A DNA stretch of 64,000 bases from contig SMSO01000032.1 of assembly GCA_004764695.1 (NCBI GenBank), forward strand, positions 6,468,668-6,532,667. The letters run 5' to 3'. The position numbers and the translations under genes were made by a program. Source of the stretch: Schizochytrium sp. TIO01 (lineage: Eukaryota > Sar > Bigyra > Thraustochytrida > Thraustochytriidae). The notes beneath the pieces are model-generated. The model did no database searches, was not told the origin of the DNA, and worked only from the letters and a program-made list of their open reading frames with translations. This document shows, piece after piece, positions 32,845 to 43,618 of this stretch. Positions within the stretch are counted from its first letter, which is position 1. Each line of letters starts with the position of its first letter.

Positions 32845-35800
32845 TCAGGCCAAGTATACATGGCATTTACGCTCAATATGAGTGCGACAGATGGGGCATT
32901 GATTCAGATCGTTAGCACAGGTTTCGCAGCAAGAAATGTGATTACACGGCTGAAAGAGCATCTTGCGATCATTATCCTGGCACACAACGCAAAGGAGGGA
33001 GCCCCCGCTCTCCCCTTGCTGATGGTAGGCCGCTGGAATAGGCTCCCCAGAGCGAGCATTAGGAGGCATGCTGCCATTGCGTACTGCCCCAGTTCCGGCT
33101 GGAGGCATACCCGACCGTGATACTGGTGGCATAGATTGATTGGGGCCTAAGTGGCCACCACCTCCGACCGTTGCTACGCCAGCAGGGCCACGAACACCTT
33201 CGGTAGCAAAAGAGACGTTCACTTTTGCATCTGGAGAATGATTTCCTTCGTAGACGACTTTAGTTGAGCTAAGCAACGGCGATTTATTAGATTGCAGAGG
33301 TTTGTGAGGCGAGTTGTTCGACATGCCAAGCTTATCTTGTGGCCCACCTTGGCCCTTGAGAGGGCTGGGCGGCATGTTTCCCGGAGGCCCCGACATGGGT
33401 CCGTCATCCAAGCCCTCCATAGTCTTGCGACGCTTCATTTCTACAACCGATGGTTGTTGATCCATGGCAGGGCGTTTGCCTCCTGAACATACGCTCGCAG
33501 GTGTTTTGCGACCGCTCATGTCGTGCATACCATCGTCCATAGTGAGGTCAACAGCGCTGGCACGGGAGCTGGAAGCAGCCCCGCTGGAATGCCGCCGCAT
33601 ACTAGCAGGTGGCAATGATGGGTCTCCATGGCCATGGGACGAGTATGATCCAGGGGGTGGTGTCGGTCTACCTGAGTTATCATAAGGTCCTCCACGGTGC
33701 ATAGCATAACCAGATGGATGGCTACTGTATCCATTTGGTGGAGGGCGAGCTTGGGGTTCTCCAGACCACGAGGACGACGGATGCTCGCCGTAGCGCGGGT
33801 TGCCAGAGTTCCCTGGCCGCGTGCTACCCGAGGCGTTTGAGTATCCAGAGTGACTAGGTCCACCGTAATCCCCGCCACTTCCACTTCCACCACTACCACT
33901 GCTTGGTCCACGATAGCTATTGTAAGGTACTGGAGCGTAAGGATCATGCGACGACTCCTGAGACCCACCGTGGCTGGCATAACCTGAGTGGGAAGGAGGT
34001 CCTCTGCTGCCGCCTTGAGAAATTCCAGCACCACCAGAACCAGGACCAGGACCTGGGTGGGAGGAGTATGAAGGATGAGGGCGTCCATCGCTACCACCGG
34101 GAGGGCCGCTGCTTCCTCCAGGGTGTGAGGATGAAGGGTATCCTCCGCCTGAAGGGTGGGGCTGACCAGGACCACCAGGTGCGCTCGACTTGCGTCGCTG
34201 GCGGCTGTAGCTCGTAAGCTTCATGTAAATGAGACAGTGTTTGCAATCGGGAGCGCACGGGATCTTGAAGCCTTCTGTACTTTGGAGTTGGCGTTGATGT
34301 ACAACAGATGGTTTAACTGTGCGGCACATGGGTTCTACACAGTTCGGGTCCTTGCATTTGCATGCATGGTTCCAAATTTCAATAGACTGAGCAAGCTTTT
34401 GTCTATCTGTAGCACTGCGCTGTTGCTGTTGTTGTTGTTGATGATGCTGCATCTGGTGCTGCTGTTGTGGCTGGTGGGGCGGTTGCTGATGAGGCGGTTG
34501 CTGGCGGTGGTGGGGATGCTGCTGTTGCTGCTGCTGGTGAGGTTGTCCTGACCCCCCTTGAGAATGCGGTTGCGAAGGTACACGCTGAGCTTGGGGGCGC
34601 ATCGCCGAAGGATGCTGAGGTTGAGCCCCGGGATGACCACGTGGCATTCCGCGAGGTCCAGGCGGGCCACCATTGCTGCCCATACCACTGCTACTGTAAT
34701 GGCTTGGGTGCTGTGATCCCCCAGCACCCGGTCCTCCCATAGGCCTGCCTCCTGCAGGGGGCTGTTGGTGTTGTTGCGGGTGATGTTGAGAATGGTGCTG
34801 CGGATGTTGTTGCTGTGGGTGTTGCGATTGCTGATGAGGCGTTCCGTAGCCCGAAGGAGGCCCTCCATGCTGCGACGAAGAAGGGCCGGATCCATAAGAC
34901 TGCGAATGGTCAGCACCGTCACGGTACGACGAAGAGCTCGTACGTGCCATGGGATTTGGGGTTCCACCACTACCAACCGAGCCGGGACCGCCAGAAGGCA
35001 TTCCAGGTCCAGGACGAGGCCCCGGCTGCGCAACTCTTGATGGCTGCAAAGGCGGGGATGAGGTAGGCGGTCCTCCGTTTGGGCCAGGACCAGAAGCATT
35101 AGGGCCTCCGCCATAGGGGACACGTCTGTCGCGCAGCTTATTGAGAGCAAACTTGACATGTTCAACTCCACAAATGGACTGAAGCTCATGTATAAGTTGG
35201 CGTGATTGGTTGCGAGATATCTTTTGACGCTCCTCCACAGACACATCAAGCTTCTGTAGCTGTTGCTGTCTCCGCTCATGGTCCTGAGTGATGTTGTTGA
35301 TTTCTGCATGACGGTCATGGGGGGTGACCTCAAGGAGGTTTCGTCTCAAGAAGTCAATATTATCTCTGCGGCCATCAGGATGCGCTTCTGGAGGGTGGTG
35401 TCCACCAGGGGGGGCATTCGAAGGAGGTCCTCCTCCACCGTTGCCAGCTGGAGCACCCGGGTGACCAGAGCTGACACCTGGAGCAGCTGAATTGCCGCCG
35501 TATGCAGAAGACGAAGTAGGTGCAGGACCTGTAGGGTATCCACCTCCGTAGCCTTGTTGTTGTTGTTGTGATTGATGGGGTGGAGGTGGTTGGTGTTGCA
35601 TACGCGGGTGGTGGCCATAAGAAGGATGGTGGGGTGGTTGTGATTGCTGCTGCTGCGGTCTATGATGTTGTGGTTGCTGTTGATGGTGATGTTGAGCCTG
35701 TTGAGAGCTTGGGGGCGGTTGCTGAGGATGCCCTCCGTGGGAGGAAGACTGTGATGGGGGACCACGCATATGCTGCGGCTGTTGTGCAGACGAGGGTGGG

Positions 35801-38800
35801 TGGCCATGTGGAGGATATCCACTGCTTGAGCTAGGTCCAGGGCGACCATGGTACTGTCCAGGAGGAGGAGGACCACTTGGACTTGCATTGGAGGGAGGGC
35901 CCGACGGATGCCGTGCAGGATGACCTTGTTGAGAAGGCGGACGTGATCCCATGTGTTGTTGTTGTTGCTGCTGCTGCTGCTGTGCATGTGGATGAGCTCG
36001 AGGCGGGCGCCCGTGATGCTGCTGTTGATAATGATACGAATCCGGGTAACCGCTTGAGGATGACGGGGGAGGGCCATTAGGCCCCCCTGCTCCTCCAGCG
36101 GTTGATCCAGCATCTGACATATTACTGCTGCTGGGTCCAGGTCCTGATGAAGACCCGTGTGAAGCATATGGTCCTGAGGATGATGAATAAGGATCATTGT
36201 AATACTGTTGTTGCTGCTGCTGCTGCTGCTGCGAAGAAGGATTGCCACTGCTACCACCAGGCCCACCAGGTCCAGAGCTGCTGCTTCCATTGCCTACGCT
36301 TGGGTTACTATTGTTGCTGCTTCCATTGCCATTACCGTTGTCTATACTTGGGTTATTGTTGTTGCTATTGCTGTTATACTGCGAGGCAGGCGGATATTGT
36401 GATGATGAAGACGGGTACTGCGAGGAAGGTGGCGCTCCATACGCACCTCCGTTGCTTCCTCCTGGCGGCGGCCCTGAAGTCGATGACGAGGGGGGAGGCG
36501 GGCGATTATATTTGCTGTAGTTGGGCGAAGGAGAGTATCCACTGCTGCTACCACTGGGGCCCGGGGGTCCGCCAGGAGGAGGGGCTCCAGAGCGCATAGC
36601 CGCAGGGTTGCCTTGTGCATGTGAAGGGGGTGGGTATGCTCCTCCCGGTGGTCCCGAGGGCGGTCTCGCTCCAGGATAAGGTCCAGGTCGAGACTGTTGT
36701 CCGGGAGCAGAATGGGATCTACTGTTAGGAGGTCCAGAGCTCGCGTCAGGTGGGCGTGTGTATGAGGGTTGGGGTCCTCCTGCTGAAGAGCCGGGTCCAG
36801 TGTTGCTGTTACTGCCATTGTTGTTGTTACCAACGCTGTTGGGTCCTGCAGAAGTCGAGGAAGACGATGGTTCTGATGCAGCAGACTGTGGCGGTTTTGT
36901 TGCCGGCATAGACGGCGTCCTCTGCTGCTGCTGCTGAGGCGGGGTCGAGGACGCTGGTCCTGAGGATTGCCGCTGTTGTTGCTGTGAGTTAGGTACAGAT
37001 GAAGATGGGTACGCCGAAGACGCCGATCCACTTGATGAAGACGGAGGCTGCGAAGAAACTTGTGGCGGAGCAGGTGGCTGCTGCGAGGCTGACGAGGGGG
37101 GTGTAGACTGTTGCTTTGCTTGCTGAGCTCTTGCTGCAGCGGCCGTTGTGGCCGAAGTCAAGCTTGACGGTCCCGATGAGGCACTGGGACCCGTTGAAGT
37201 CGAGGGCGGTGGTTGTCCCATCATAGATGGTGGTACCGTCGTTCTACCCACGTACGAAGCGTACGTTGAGGGTCCAGTTTGGTCCTTGCTGGCCGGATAA
37301 GCACGGCTGTGAATAGGGATTGGCTGTGGGTGTTGCACTGCTGCTGCCGCCGCTCTTGCCTGTTGCTGTTGTATCATGCGTGCGGTGGGTTGCTGCGGTT
37401 GTGCGCCGGCCTTGTGCTGCGCAAGTAACTGGTGCCTTGGCGAAGATTCTTTGTGTGGGGGAATGCGGTGTTGCTGCTGCGGTTGTGTTCCTGATCCCTG
37501 GGACTCTGCCTTGACGCCTGCCTCTGCTTTCATCTGCGCTGCCGTTGGCCTTCCTGCCATGCTTCTCGGCATGACGACGGATGCTGGTTGCGGCACCGCT
37601 TGCTGTTTGGCATTAGTCTCTGCTTTGACCTTGGACTTTTTCTGTTTCTTCGCGGTGGGTGCTGTGCCAATGGGGTCTGTTGCCTCCTGTTTGGTTTGCG
37701 TCTTGTTGCCCTTGGCCTTCTTTTTCTTCGTCGATCCTGCCGCTGCTGACGTTCCTGCTGCTGCTGCTGCTGCCACCGCCGCTCCGCCGATGTTTTCTGT
37801 CTTGACGGGCGAGGTTTGTCTCGAGTCGCTAAGATCAGCGGGGTCCAAAGATGAAAAGGACGAAAAGGACGAGAAGGTATTCTTTGAGTACGAGACTGCG
37901 GACTTGTTTGATGCTCCGCTACGCTGACTGGGGGTGCGTTCAAATGCACGATTTGTATTTGCTTTCCTCGAGTTCTTGGTTGTTTTTGTCGTCGGCGGCG
38001 CTGTCGTTGACGGTGCTGTTGTCGTTGGACCGGCAGAGGAGCTAGGTGGCATGCCCATTGAGGGTCCTCCTTGAGGCGGAACTGCAGGTCCCGAGGAGGA
38101 GGATGAGTTGAGCCCAGCGTTTCCTAGTCCTGTTCCAGTAGTATGATTGTTGCTGCTGTTGGTGTTATTTGCCGCGGATGGAGGCGCCGAAGAAGATGAT
38201 GGAGGCTGCCCACCGGAAGAGAGTGAAGGCGTGGGGTCTATGGCGCCTCCGGGTGGATCATCGAGAGGTATGTTGAAAATCTCGTCATCCTCGGGTATGT
38301 CTGCGAAGAAGTCGTCGTCAAGAAAGTTTGAGGAGTCGCTGGAGTTACCAAATGAGCGCAAGCCCGAGTCCTGCGCGGGGTCTTTGAGCGACAAGCTCGC
38401 AGCACCCGTGCCTGAATTTGCCGAGTTCGGTGCGGCACCCGAGGAGTTTGGCGCAGCTCCTGTTGCTCCAGAGCCTTGTTGCTGCTTGATGGCCTGGATG
38501 AACTTTTGCACCTTTTTCCTGTGGCCCCAGCGCGCAGGATTGCTCGTCCTCCGCTTGACCCAGCTGGAGAAGGAAGACTTGGGCACATCCATCCGCTCTG
38601 CTGCAGCTGCAAGCGAGAGGGAATGATCGAGGATGTACCTGAGGACATCTCGGATGAGAAGGTCGCTCTCGCTTTTGTACTGCTCCTCGAGGTTATTCAT
38701 CGAGTCGCTTGACTTGGCCCTTCGCAGAGGTGCTGCTGCTCCTGCTGCTCCTCCTCCTCCTCCTGTTGCTGCCCTTCCGCTGCTGCTGTTGTTGTCACCT

Positions 38801-38892
38801 ACACCGGACGTCGTTGAGCTCGAGCTTGATGCTGGTGGTGGCAGGAAAATTTCCTCGTCGTCCGTGAAAAGGCTGTCTGTGAAACTGTCCAT
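32845..38892 (-). CDS. Giant low-complexity protein with HTH-like, TAZ-like and C-terminal RING domains
   Basis: An intronless 2015-residue protein from the ATG at 38892. Most is Ser/Gly/Pro/Gln-rich and probably disordered, with two poly-Gln runs. Four ordered parts stand out. (1) Residues about 75-136 form a helix-turn-helix-like segment (LAAAAERMDVPKSSFSSWVKRR), similar in style to Pipsqueak/CENP-B DNA-binding motifs. (2) Residues about 1174-1256 are a charged helical segment (NIDFLRRNLLEV to FALNKLRDRR). (3) Residues about 1496-1566 resemble a short TAZ zinc finger: HACKC, CVEPMCRTVK, then CAPDCKHCLIYMK. (4) Residues 1966-2015 are a C3HC4 RING with Cys1968, 1971, 1983, His1985, Cys1989, 1992, 1999 and 2002, ending CHVYLA as in dimeric C-terminal RINGs. 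Two acidic-aromatic motifs (DDEEIF near 11-16 and EDDEIF near 204-209) look like activation segments. Inferred role: a nuclear regulator that binds DNA and directs ubiquitination. No named family covers the whole. Confidence 0.8.
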   Translation of the reverse strand: MDSFTDSLFTDDEEIFLPPPASSSSSTTSGVGDNNSSSGRAATGGGGGAAGAAAPLRRAKSSDSMNNLEEQYKSESDLLIRDVLRYILDHSLSLAAAAERMDVPKSSFSSWVKRRTSNPARWGHRKKVQKFIQAIKQQQGSGATGAAPNSSGAAPNSANSGTGAASLSLKDPAQDSGLRSFGNSSDSSNFLDDDFFADIPEDDEIFNIPLDDPPGGAIDPTPSLSSGGQPPSSSSAPPSAANNTNSSNNHTTGTGLGNAGLNSSSSSGPAVPPQGGPSMGMPPSSSAGPTTTAPSTTAPPTTKTTKNSRKANTNRAFERTPSQRSGASNKSAVSYSKNTFSSFSSFSSLDPADLSDSRQTSPVKTENIGGAAVAAAAAAGTSAAAGSTKKKKAKGNKTQTKQEATDPIGTAPTAKKQKKSKVKAETNAKQQAVPQPASVVMPRSMAGRPTAAQMKAEAGVKAESQGSGTQPQQQHRIPPHKESSPRHQLLAQHKAGAQPQQPTARMIQQQQARAAAAAVQHPQPIPIHSRAYPASKDQTGPSTYASYVGRTTVPPSMMGQPPPSTSTGPSASSGPSSLTSATTAAAARAQQAKQQSTPPSSASQQPPAPPQVSSQPPSSSSGSASSAYPSSSVPNSQQQQRQSSGPASSTPPQQQQQRTPSMPATKPPQSAASEPSSSSTSAGPNSVGNNNNGSNSNTGPGSSAGGPQPSYTRPPDASSGPPNSRSHSAPGQQSRPGPYPGARPPSGPPGGAYPPPSHAQGNPAAMRSGAPPPGGPPGPSGSSSGYSPSPNYSKYNRPPPPSSSTSGPPPGGSNGGAYGAPPSSQYPSSSSQYPPASQYNSNSNNNNPSIDNGNGNGSSNNSNPSVGNGSSSSGPGGPGGSSGNPSSQQQQQQQQQYYNDPYSSSSGPYASHGSSSGPGPSSSNMSDAGSTAGGAGGPNGPPPSSSSGYPDSYHYQQQHHGRPPRAHPHAQQQQQQQQQHMGSRPPSQQGHPARHPSGPPSNASPSGPPPPGQYHGRPGPSSSSGYPPHGHPPSSAQQPQHMRGPPSQSSSHGGHPQQPPPSSQQAQHHHQQQPQHHRPQQQQSQPPHHPSYGHHPRMQHQPPPPHQSQQQQQGYGGGYPTGPAPTSSSAYGGNSAAPGVSSGHPGAPAGNGGGGPPSNAPPGGHHPPEAHPDGRRDNIDFLRRNLLEVTPHDRHAEINNITQDHERRQQQLQKLDVSVEERQKISRNQSRQLIHELQSICGVEHVKFALNKLRDRRVPYGGGPNASGPGPNGGPPTSSPPLQPSRVAQPGPRPGPGMPSGGPGSVGSGGTPNPMARTSSSSYRDGADHSQSYGSGPSSSQHGGPPSGYGTPHQQSQHPQQQHPQHHSQHHPQQHQQPPAGGRPMGGPGAGGSQHPSHYSSSGMGSNGGPPGPRGMPRGHPGAQPQHPSAMRPQAQRVPSQPHSQGGSGQPHQQQQQQHPHHRQQPPHQQPPHQPQQQHQMQHHQQQQQQQRSATDRQKLAQSIEIWNHACKCKDPNCVEPMCRTVKPSVVHQRQLQSTEGFKIPCAPDCKHCLIYMKLTSYSRQRRKSSAPGGPGQPHPSGGGYPSSSHPGGSSGPPGGSDGRPHPSYSSHPGPGPGSGGAGISQGGSRGPPSHSGYASHGGSQESSHDPYAPVPYNSYRGPSSGSGGSGSGGDYGGPSHSGYSNASGSTRPGNSGNPRYGEHPSSSWSGEPQARPPPNGYSSHPSGYAMHRGGPYDNSGRPTPPPGSYSSHGHGDPSLPPASMRRHSSGAASSSRASAVDLTMDDGMHDMSGRKTPASVCSGGKRPAMDQQPSVVEMKRRKTMEGLDDGPMSGPPGNMPPSPLKGQGGPQDKLGMSNNSPHKPLQSNKSPLLSSTKVVYEGNHSPDAKVNVSFATEGVRGPAGVATVGGGGHLGPNQSMPPVSRSGMPPAGTGAVRNGSMPPNARSGEPIPAAYHQQGESGGSLLCVVCQDNDRKMLFQPCNHISCCETCANDLNQCPICRTHIERKCHVYLA

Positions 38893-39260
38893 TCTCGACA
38901 GCCTCTTCTGCTCCAGACCCGCCTTCGTCTTCCTCGCCTGAGAGTCCGTCTTCGCCTGCTGCCGCGGACTCCTCTGAGCCCGCCCTTTCTTCTCCTGTTG
39001 CTTGCTTGCTTGTTATCTATCACTTAGTCGCGCAGGCAAAAGAAATACAAAGAGGAGAATTAAATGGGGAATAAAAGGGGAAAGAAAAGTACAGTGGCAA
39101 CTTCTCCCCGTGGTCGAGCAGCTAGCTCTGCGTTGACGTCCTCGCACAACAGATGGACAACGTCGGAGAGCAACAATCAATCTCAGAGAGCACAGAAGAA
39201 ATAAAACAGCGAAGAAGAAGACCTAGAAGACCTAGAAGACCTAGATGAGGGTGAGGGAGA
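38893..39260. promoter_or_regulatory. Probable 5' UTR and proximal promoter of the RING protein gene
   Basis: GC-poor A-rich stretches and a three-copy 9-base tandem (GAAGACCTA) at about 39218-39245 lie directly upstream of the ATG at 38892. Placement as 5' UTR/promoter is by position only; no core element is convincing. Confidence 0.3.
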
Positions 39261-39524
39261 GCAAGGATTTGCTTCAAGCCGCCGAGAACGAAGGCCTCTG
39301 CGCTCTAACAAGGTGGCGCTCGGTCGCTCGGTCGCTCGCTCGCTCGCCAAGGCTGGCTGCGGCCCTACGGGCGCGTGGGCACCGGGGAGGCCGCACGAGG
39401 CGGTCCACGCCGCCTAGCTTTCTCTCTTCGCCTTCCTACCTTGCTAGCTGTCTCTCCGCCAGCCTCTCTACCCGTTTGTCCACGCCGAGTCTCGCCGCTG
39501 GACGAGGATGGATGGACTTGGCCT

Positions 39525-39668
39525 TGCCTGCCTGCCTGCCTGCCTGCTTGCTGACCTGCCTGCCTGCCTCCGTGCTTCACGGGGGACGGGCGGGCGGCGG
39601 AGGGCGGGCGGCTGTCTGGGAAGGCGGGCGGCTGCGGCCTCGCTTGCCTGCCTGCCTGCCTCCTGCCT
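39525..39668. repeat. CCTG-type microsatellites, two tracts
   Basis: GCCT/CCTG units repeat at about 39525-39569 and again at about 39643-39668, with GC-rich sequence between. They lie some 650 bases upstream of the RING protein start. Confidence 0.85.
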
Positions 39669-39772
39669 CGCTGCCGGCGGCGGAGAGGCGGGATGCGGCT
39701 GTGGATGGCGGGATGGACCAGATCGGGAGCGAAGGAGAAGAAGAAGAAAGTAAACAACAGAGCAATGAAGAA

Positions 39773-39808
39773 AACAAACAACAACAAACAACAACAACAA
39801 CAAACAAT
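39773..39808. repeat. CAA trinucleotide repeat
   Basis: AACAACAAACAACAACAAC-type sequence, slightly imperfect, about 36 bases. Confidence 0.85.
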
Positions 39809-40046
39809 CAGAGAGCACGGGAAGGAAGACCCGGGCCAGGCGGCGCCGCGGGCAGGGAGGACGGGCCGGCGGCCTGAGGAGCGGGCGGGCGGCGGGCTGG
39901 CTGGCTGGCCTGCCTTCGCTCGCTTACCTGCTTGCTTCCTTGCTGAGTATGCCGCCGCCTCTGCGGAGGATGCTGCTGACTGAGCCTGGGCGCGAGATCG
40001 TGCTCGTCGCGCGAGCCCTCCTCCCGCGCGCCTTCTTTAGCTTATT

Positions 40047-40088
40047 GAGCTCCTTTCTTTTCCTTCTTTTCTTCCCCTTCTTTTCAAG

Positions 40089-40120
<32 letters not shown>

Positions 40121-40260
40121 TTCCTTCTTTCTTTCTTTCTTTCTTTCTTTTCCTTCTTTCCTTCTTTTCCTTTCTTTTCCTTTCTTTTATTTCTTCTCAA
40201 GTCTTTCTTTTCCTTTCTTTTATTTCCTTTCAAGTCTTTCTTTTATTTATTCTCCTCCTT
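40047..40260. repeat. Long pyrimidine tract (TTTC/TTTTC)
   Basis: More than 200 bases of almost pure pyrimidine on the plus strand, built on TTTC units. A CAAGTCTTTCTTT phrase recurs three times inside it, suggesting internal duplication. Mirror-symmetric homopyrimidine of this kind can form triplex DNA. Confidence 0.9.
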
Positions 40261-41419
40261 TTTCAACTAGGCGCTGCTATGGCAACACGTATGTGTTTGT
40301 TGATTATGTTCGAGCGTATATCTGCAAATATGTACGTATGTTTGCACGTATCTTTCAATGCAAATGTATGTGTACGTAGTAAGTTAGCGAGTGTTCTTAC
40401 GTTTATGTTTGTATACACGTATGCATACAAGCACGGATGTAGTTTATGCGACGCATGCATGTGAATGAATGAAATAATAATATATATACACACATACACA
40501 GAAGACTTCTTCAACTGTACAATCAATTGTTAAGTATCAGTTCCCTTTCTTCGATGCTTTTTCTCTTTCAGCTCTCCTCTCTCTCTCCTAATGACAATCA
40601 ATGAGCAATCCTATGCGATGCTTAGTTCATTTAGTTTATTACCTAAAGTCCTTCTTCCTACTAAGACATACAAATGAATTATTTCTTGACTACAAAGTTT
40701 GCCATTCTTTATATACATCTGTTCTGTCCTTTTCATGTTTACCTATAAATATAAACAAGATAGCTTTCTTTTTTTTTTCTTCCTTCGATCACCAACAATA
40801 AAATCAGGAGAAAAAAAAAGAGAGAGAGAGAGAGAAGGGAAAATCAAACAGAACAAAGATTAAGCCAACTCATCAAAGTCCACCGTCTGTCTCTCTGTCT
40901 ATATTTTAATCAATGAGTCGCGCTTTCGCTATTTCGGCCTTTCGAATTTACTGCCCACCCAAGCCACTCCATGAAAAAGCTGCAAATACGCGTGCGCTAC
41001 AGCTCTTGAGATGGACAATCCGCACCTTTCCGTACCACTATCGCAATCGATTCCTCTTTTTCGTTTAGTTTCCTTCTTCTGGGAATACTTTTCCATATAC
41101 ATTTGTCTATTTTTTTTTCTCCTAAAAGTATATAAAGTAAAAAATCAATCAAATCAAGTAAGACTCCTATGCAGAATCTATTATTTTCTTCTTTCTTTAT
41201 TAGACATGCAGAAAGAGACGGATAAGCGAAACTATATCATATCTTTCTTTCTCCCTCTTCATCCAAACAAACTTGCAGAGAGGAAGGAATATTAAAAAAA
41301 AAACGTTTTACAAGCTGCCTCAGAATGCCGCAAATTGAACTGCGCGGTTACCCTAAACCGCTGCATAACCCCCTCTACTCCCTCCCCTTTCAATGAATGC
41401 TCACAGCTTGCAAAGCCTG

Positions 41420-41421
41420 AA

Positions 41422-41477
<56 letters not shown>

Positions 41478-41478
41478 A
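41420..41478. repeat. AAAG microsatellite
   Basis: Uninterrupted AAAG units for about 59 bases, that is, purine on the plus strand, opposite in orientation to the tract at 40.1 kb. A short CACT run follows at about 41485-41500. Confidence 0.92.
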
Positions 41479-41844
41479 CTCACCTACTCACTCACTCAGT
41501 CAACAACAATGACAACTTTAATTTGACTTAATTATGAAATTAGACTTATCTTGTTTTATTTTTATTTAATCTTATATTATTAAAAAAAAGGGGAAAAACG
41601 AAGCAAAGAAAGCAACACATCTTTGGCTTTCTCCGCCCTTTCTCTCTTCGCAGAGGTTCAAAACGCGGCAAAGAGGCCTCAAGAGCGGCGTTCGCGCTCT
41701 CTTTCTGCGCCTGCTTATCGCCCGTCCTTCTGCATTCGCGCGGCTTCGCTCTGCTTTCCGTGCCATTTCTCCGCGTCGCTTCGATTCATTTCGTCTCTTG
41801 CTCTCGCGTGCCTCTGGCTTCTGCGGCTCCCGCTCTTTGTTCCT

Positions 41845-41864
41845 CCTCTCTCTCTCTCTCTCTT
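41845..41864. repeat. CT dinucleotide repeat
   Basis: About ten CT units in a pyrimidine-rich stretch. Confidence 0.85.
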
Positions 41865-42153
41865 TTCAGAACACAGAAATAAATAAATAAGTAAATAAAT
41901 AAAGACTTTGCACAGATTCTTTCTTTTCTCTCTTTCCCTCCACTGCCATTACTTCCAGCAGTTCACCGCGCGTAACTAACTTCTTTCGAATTAGCAAACC
42001 CCTACCGTTTAGCGTGGTCACGCCTACCGATCCTTTCCTCTTTTCTCCTCATTTTAAACTAAACAACCATAAAATAAAGAAAAGAATAAAATATCATCTC
42101 ATAGTAATCATAGAGCAAACTTGTTCAAAAATGCTGACACGCTGCTCACTGTG

Positions 42154-42361
42154 GTGCCCTTTTCTTTTCTTTCCTGCTCTCTTTCTTTCTCTGCCGCTTC
42201 TTTCACTGCCTCTTCTTTCTTCTTTCTTCTTTCTTCTTTCTTCCTTTCTTCTTTTCTTCTTTTCTTTCTTCTTTCTTCTTTCTTCTTTCTTCTCTCTTCT
42301 TTCTTCTTTCTTCTTTCTACTTTCTTCTTTTCTTCTTTTCTAGACTGACAGACTGACAGAC
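42154..42361. repeat. Pyrimidine tract (TTCTTTC) with a short GACTGACA tail
   Basis: Nearly 190 bases of TTC/TTTC pyrimidine sequence, ending at about 42341 in two copies of GACTGACA. Confidence 0.9.
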
Positions 42362-43565
42362 TCAGCGCCTCCGTGGACGATCGTTCGATGGCGCAGGCCT
42401 CTTCTCGCACGCTTATTGCAGGCAGAGGACGTCCTTTCCTGCGTCCGCCTGCGCTGCTCTCGCCTCCTGCCTTTTCCTCTCTATCCAATTTCCTCCTTAT
42501 TCCTTCTTCCGAAGAGATGACTTCGAAAGAAATCAGGAAAAACTTTCACATATTATGAAGAGCTGTGCATACCAAATTGAAAACACTAACCAAAAAAACA
42601 TTGCATCATGCTCTCACTACTGTGTAGGACACCGCTAGGCCCTTCTAACCTCCCCTTCAAATAAATTTTCTTGTTTCCCCCCCTAAGACCTACGTATCGA
42701 TCTCTAGCTACAGTTGGAGAGTGGGTACTTCTACTGCAAAACATATTTGCGACAGGTAGCAGAGCGGGATGTTCCAGAGCCACCACCACTGGAGTCCACT
42801 AGTCGTAGTGGTGTTGGTCGAAGATAAATCTATTTTTACGTAAATTAATTCTGATAAGAGGGGTTGGGAGGAGTGATCGCAGAGGTAGTGAATGCGGTTG
42901 TGTTCGACGTTATTAGCGGGGTGAGGACTTGACTCTTGCAGAGGAGATAAGAGGGGTGTTGTAAGAACGCTGTAGGTATTTGTTCTGTTTGTTTATCTGA
43001 GGGGAAGAAGAGAAGGGATGGGAAAAGAAAATGAATGATCCCTCGAGCTAATCAGCAATTTAACCGTGTGCTGGTGCTCATGACATTACATTTGCATGAC
43101 ATGCCATGCATGTCCGTGAGTTCACTCGGCTGCTCTTTGAGAGCTGCGACTAGGCGGGAATTGCGAAATTATGAGGCTTCTCTCGCGGAAGAGGCTGTCG
43201 TTCGTAAATTACGCAACGGTATCGGTCGCATCTCAGCATGTGCTGTCCGCTTTCAGGAGAAATCCTCATTTCACTATTTTTGGAATTTTATTCTTTGAAG
43301 CCAAAAGAGCTTTGAAAACTGATCCTCAAAAAAAATAAAAATATAGAGAGATGAGATAAACATGGAGATGTTCTTCTTTCAAGGTACTAAGTGCTCTATA
43401 TTTGGGACTAGGCTATCGAAGAGAACGTCGCAAAGAACGCGAGTTTCTTTGTTTCTTTCTTTTCACTAGTGACAAAAATAGTATATAATGAAAAGAAATT
43501 GCTGATCATTAGGTTTCTTTTAAACTTTCTTTACGATTAATTTTCCTTTAATTTAATTTGAAATA

Positions 43566-43618
43566 AAAAGAAAAAAGAAAAAGAAAAAAGAAAAAAGAAA
43601 AAAGAAAAAAGAAAAAAG
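43566..43618. repeat. AAAAAAG purine repeat
   Basis: Seven-base A6G units and near variants, purine on the plus strand, about 53 bases. Confidence 0.9.

Noticed and set aside
34335-37031. Several long frames on both strands inside the RING protein gene
   Set aside because: They arise from the Ser/Gln/Pro/Gly-rich simple sequence of the real gene and carry no domains.
39245-39877. A 210-codon frame upstream of the RING protein gene
   Set aside because: It is made of CCTG, CGG and CAA repeats; the translation is low complexity with no coding bias.
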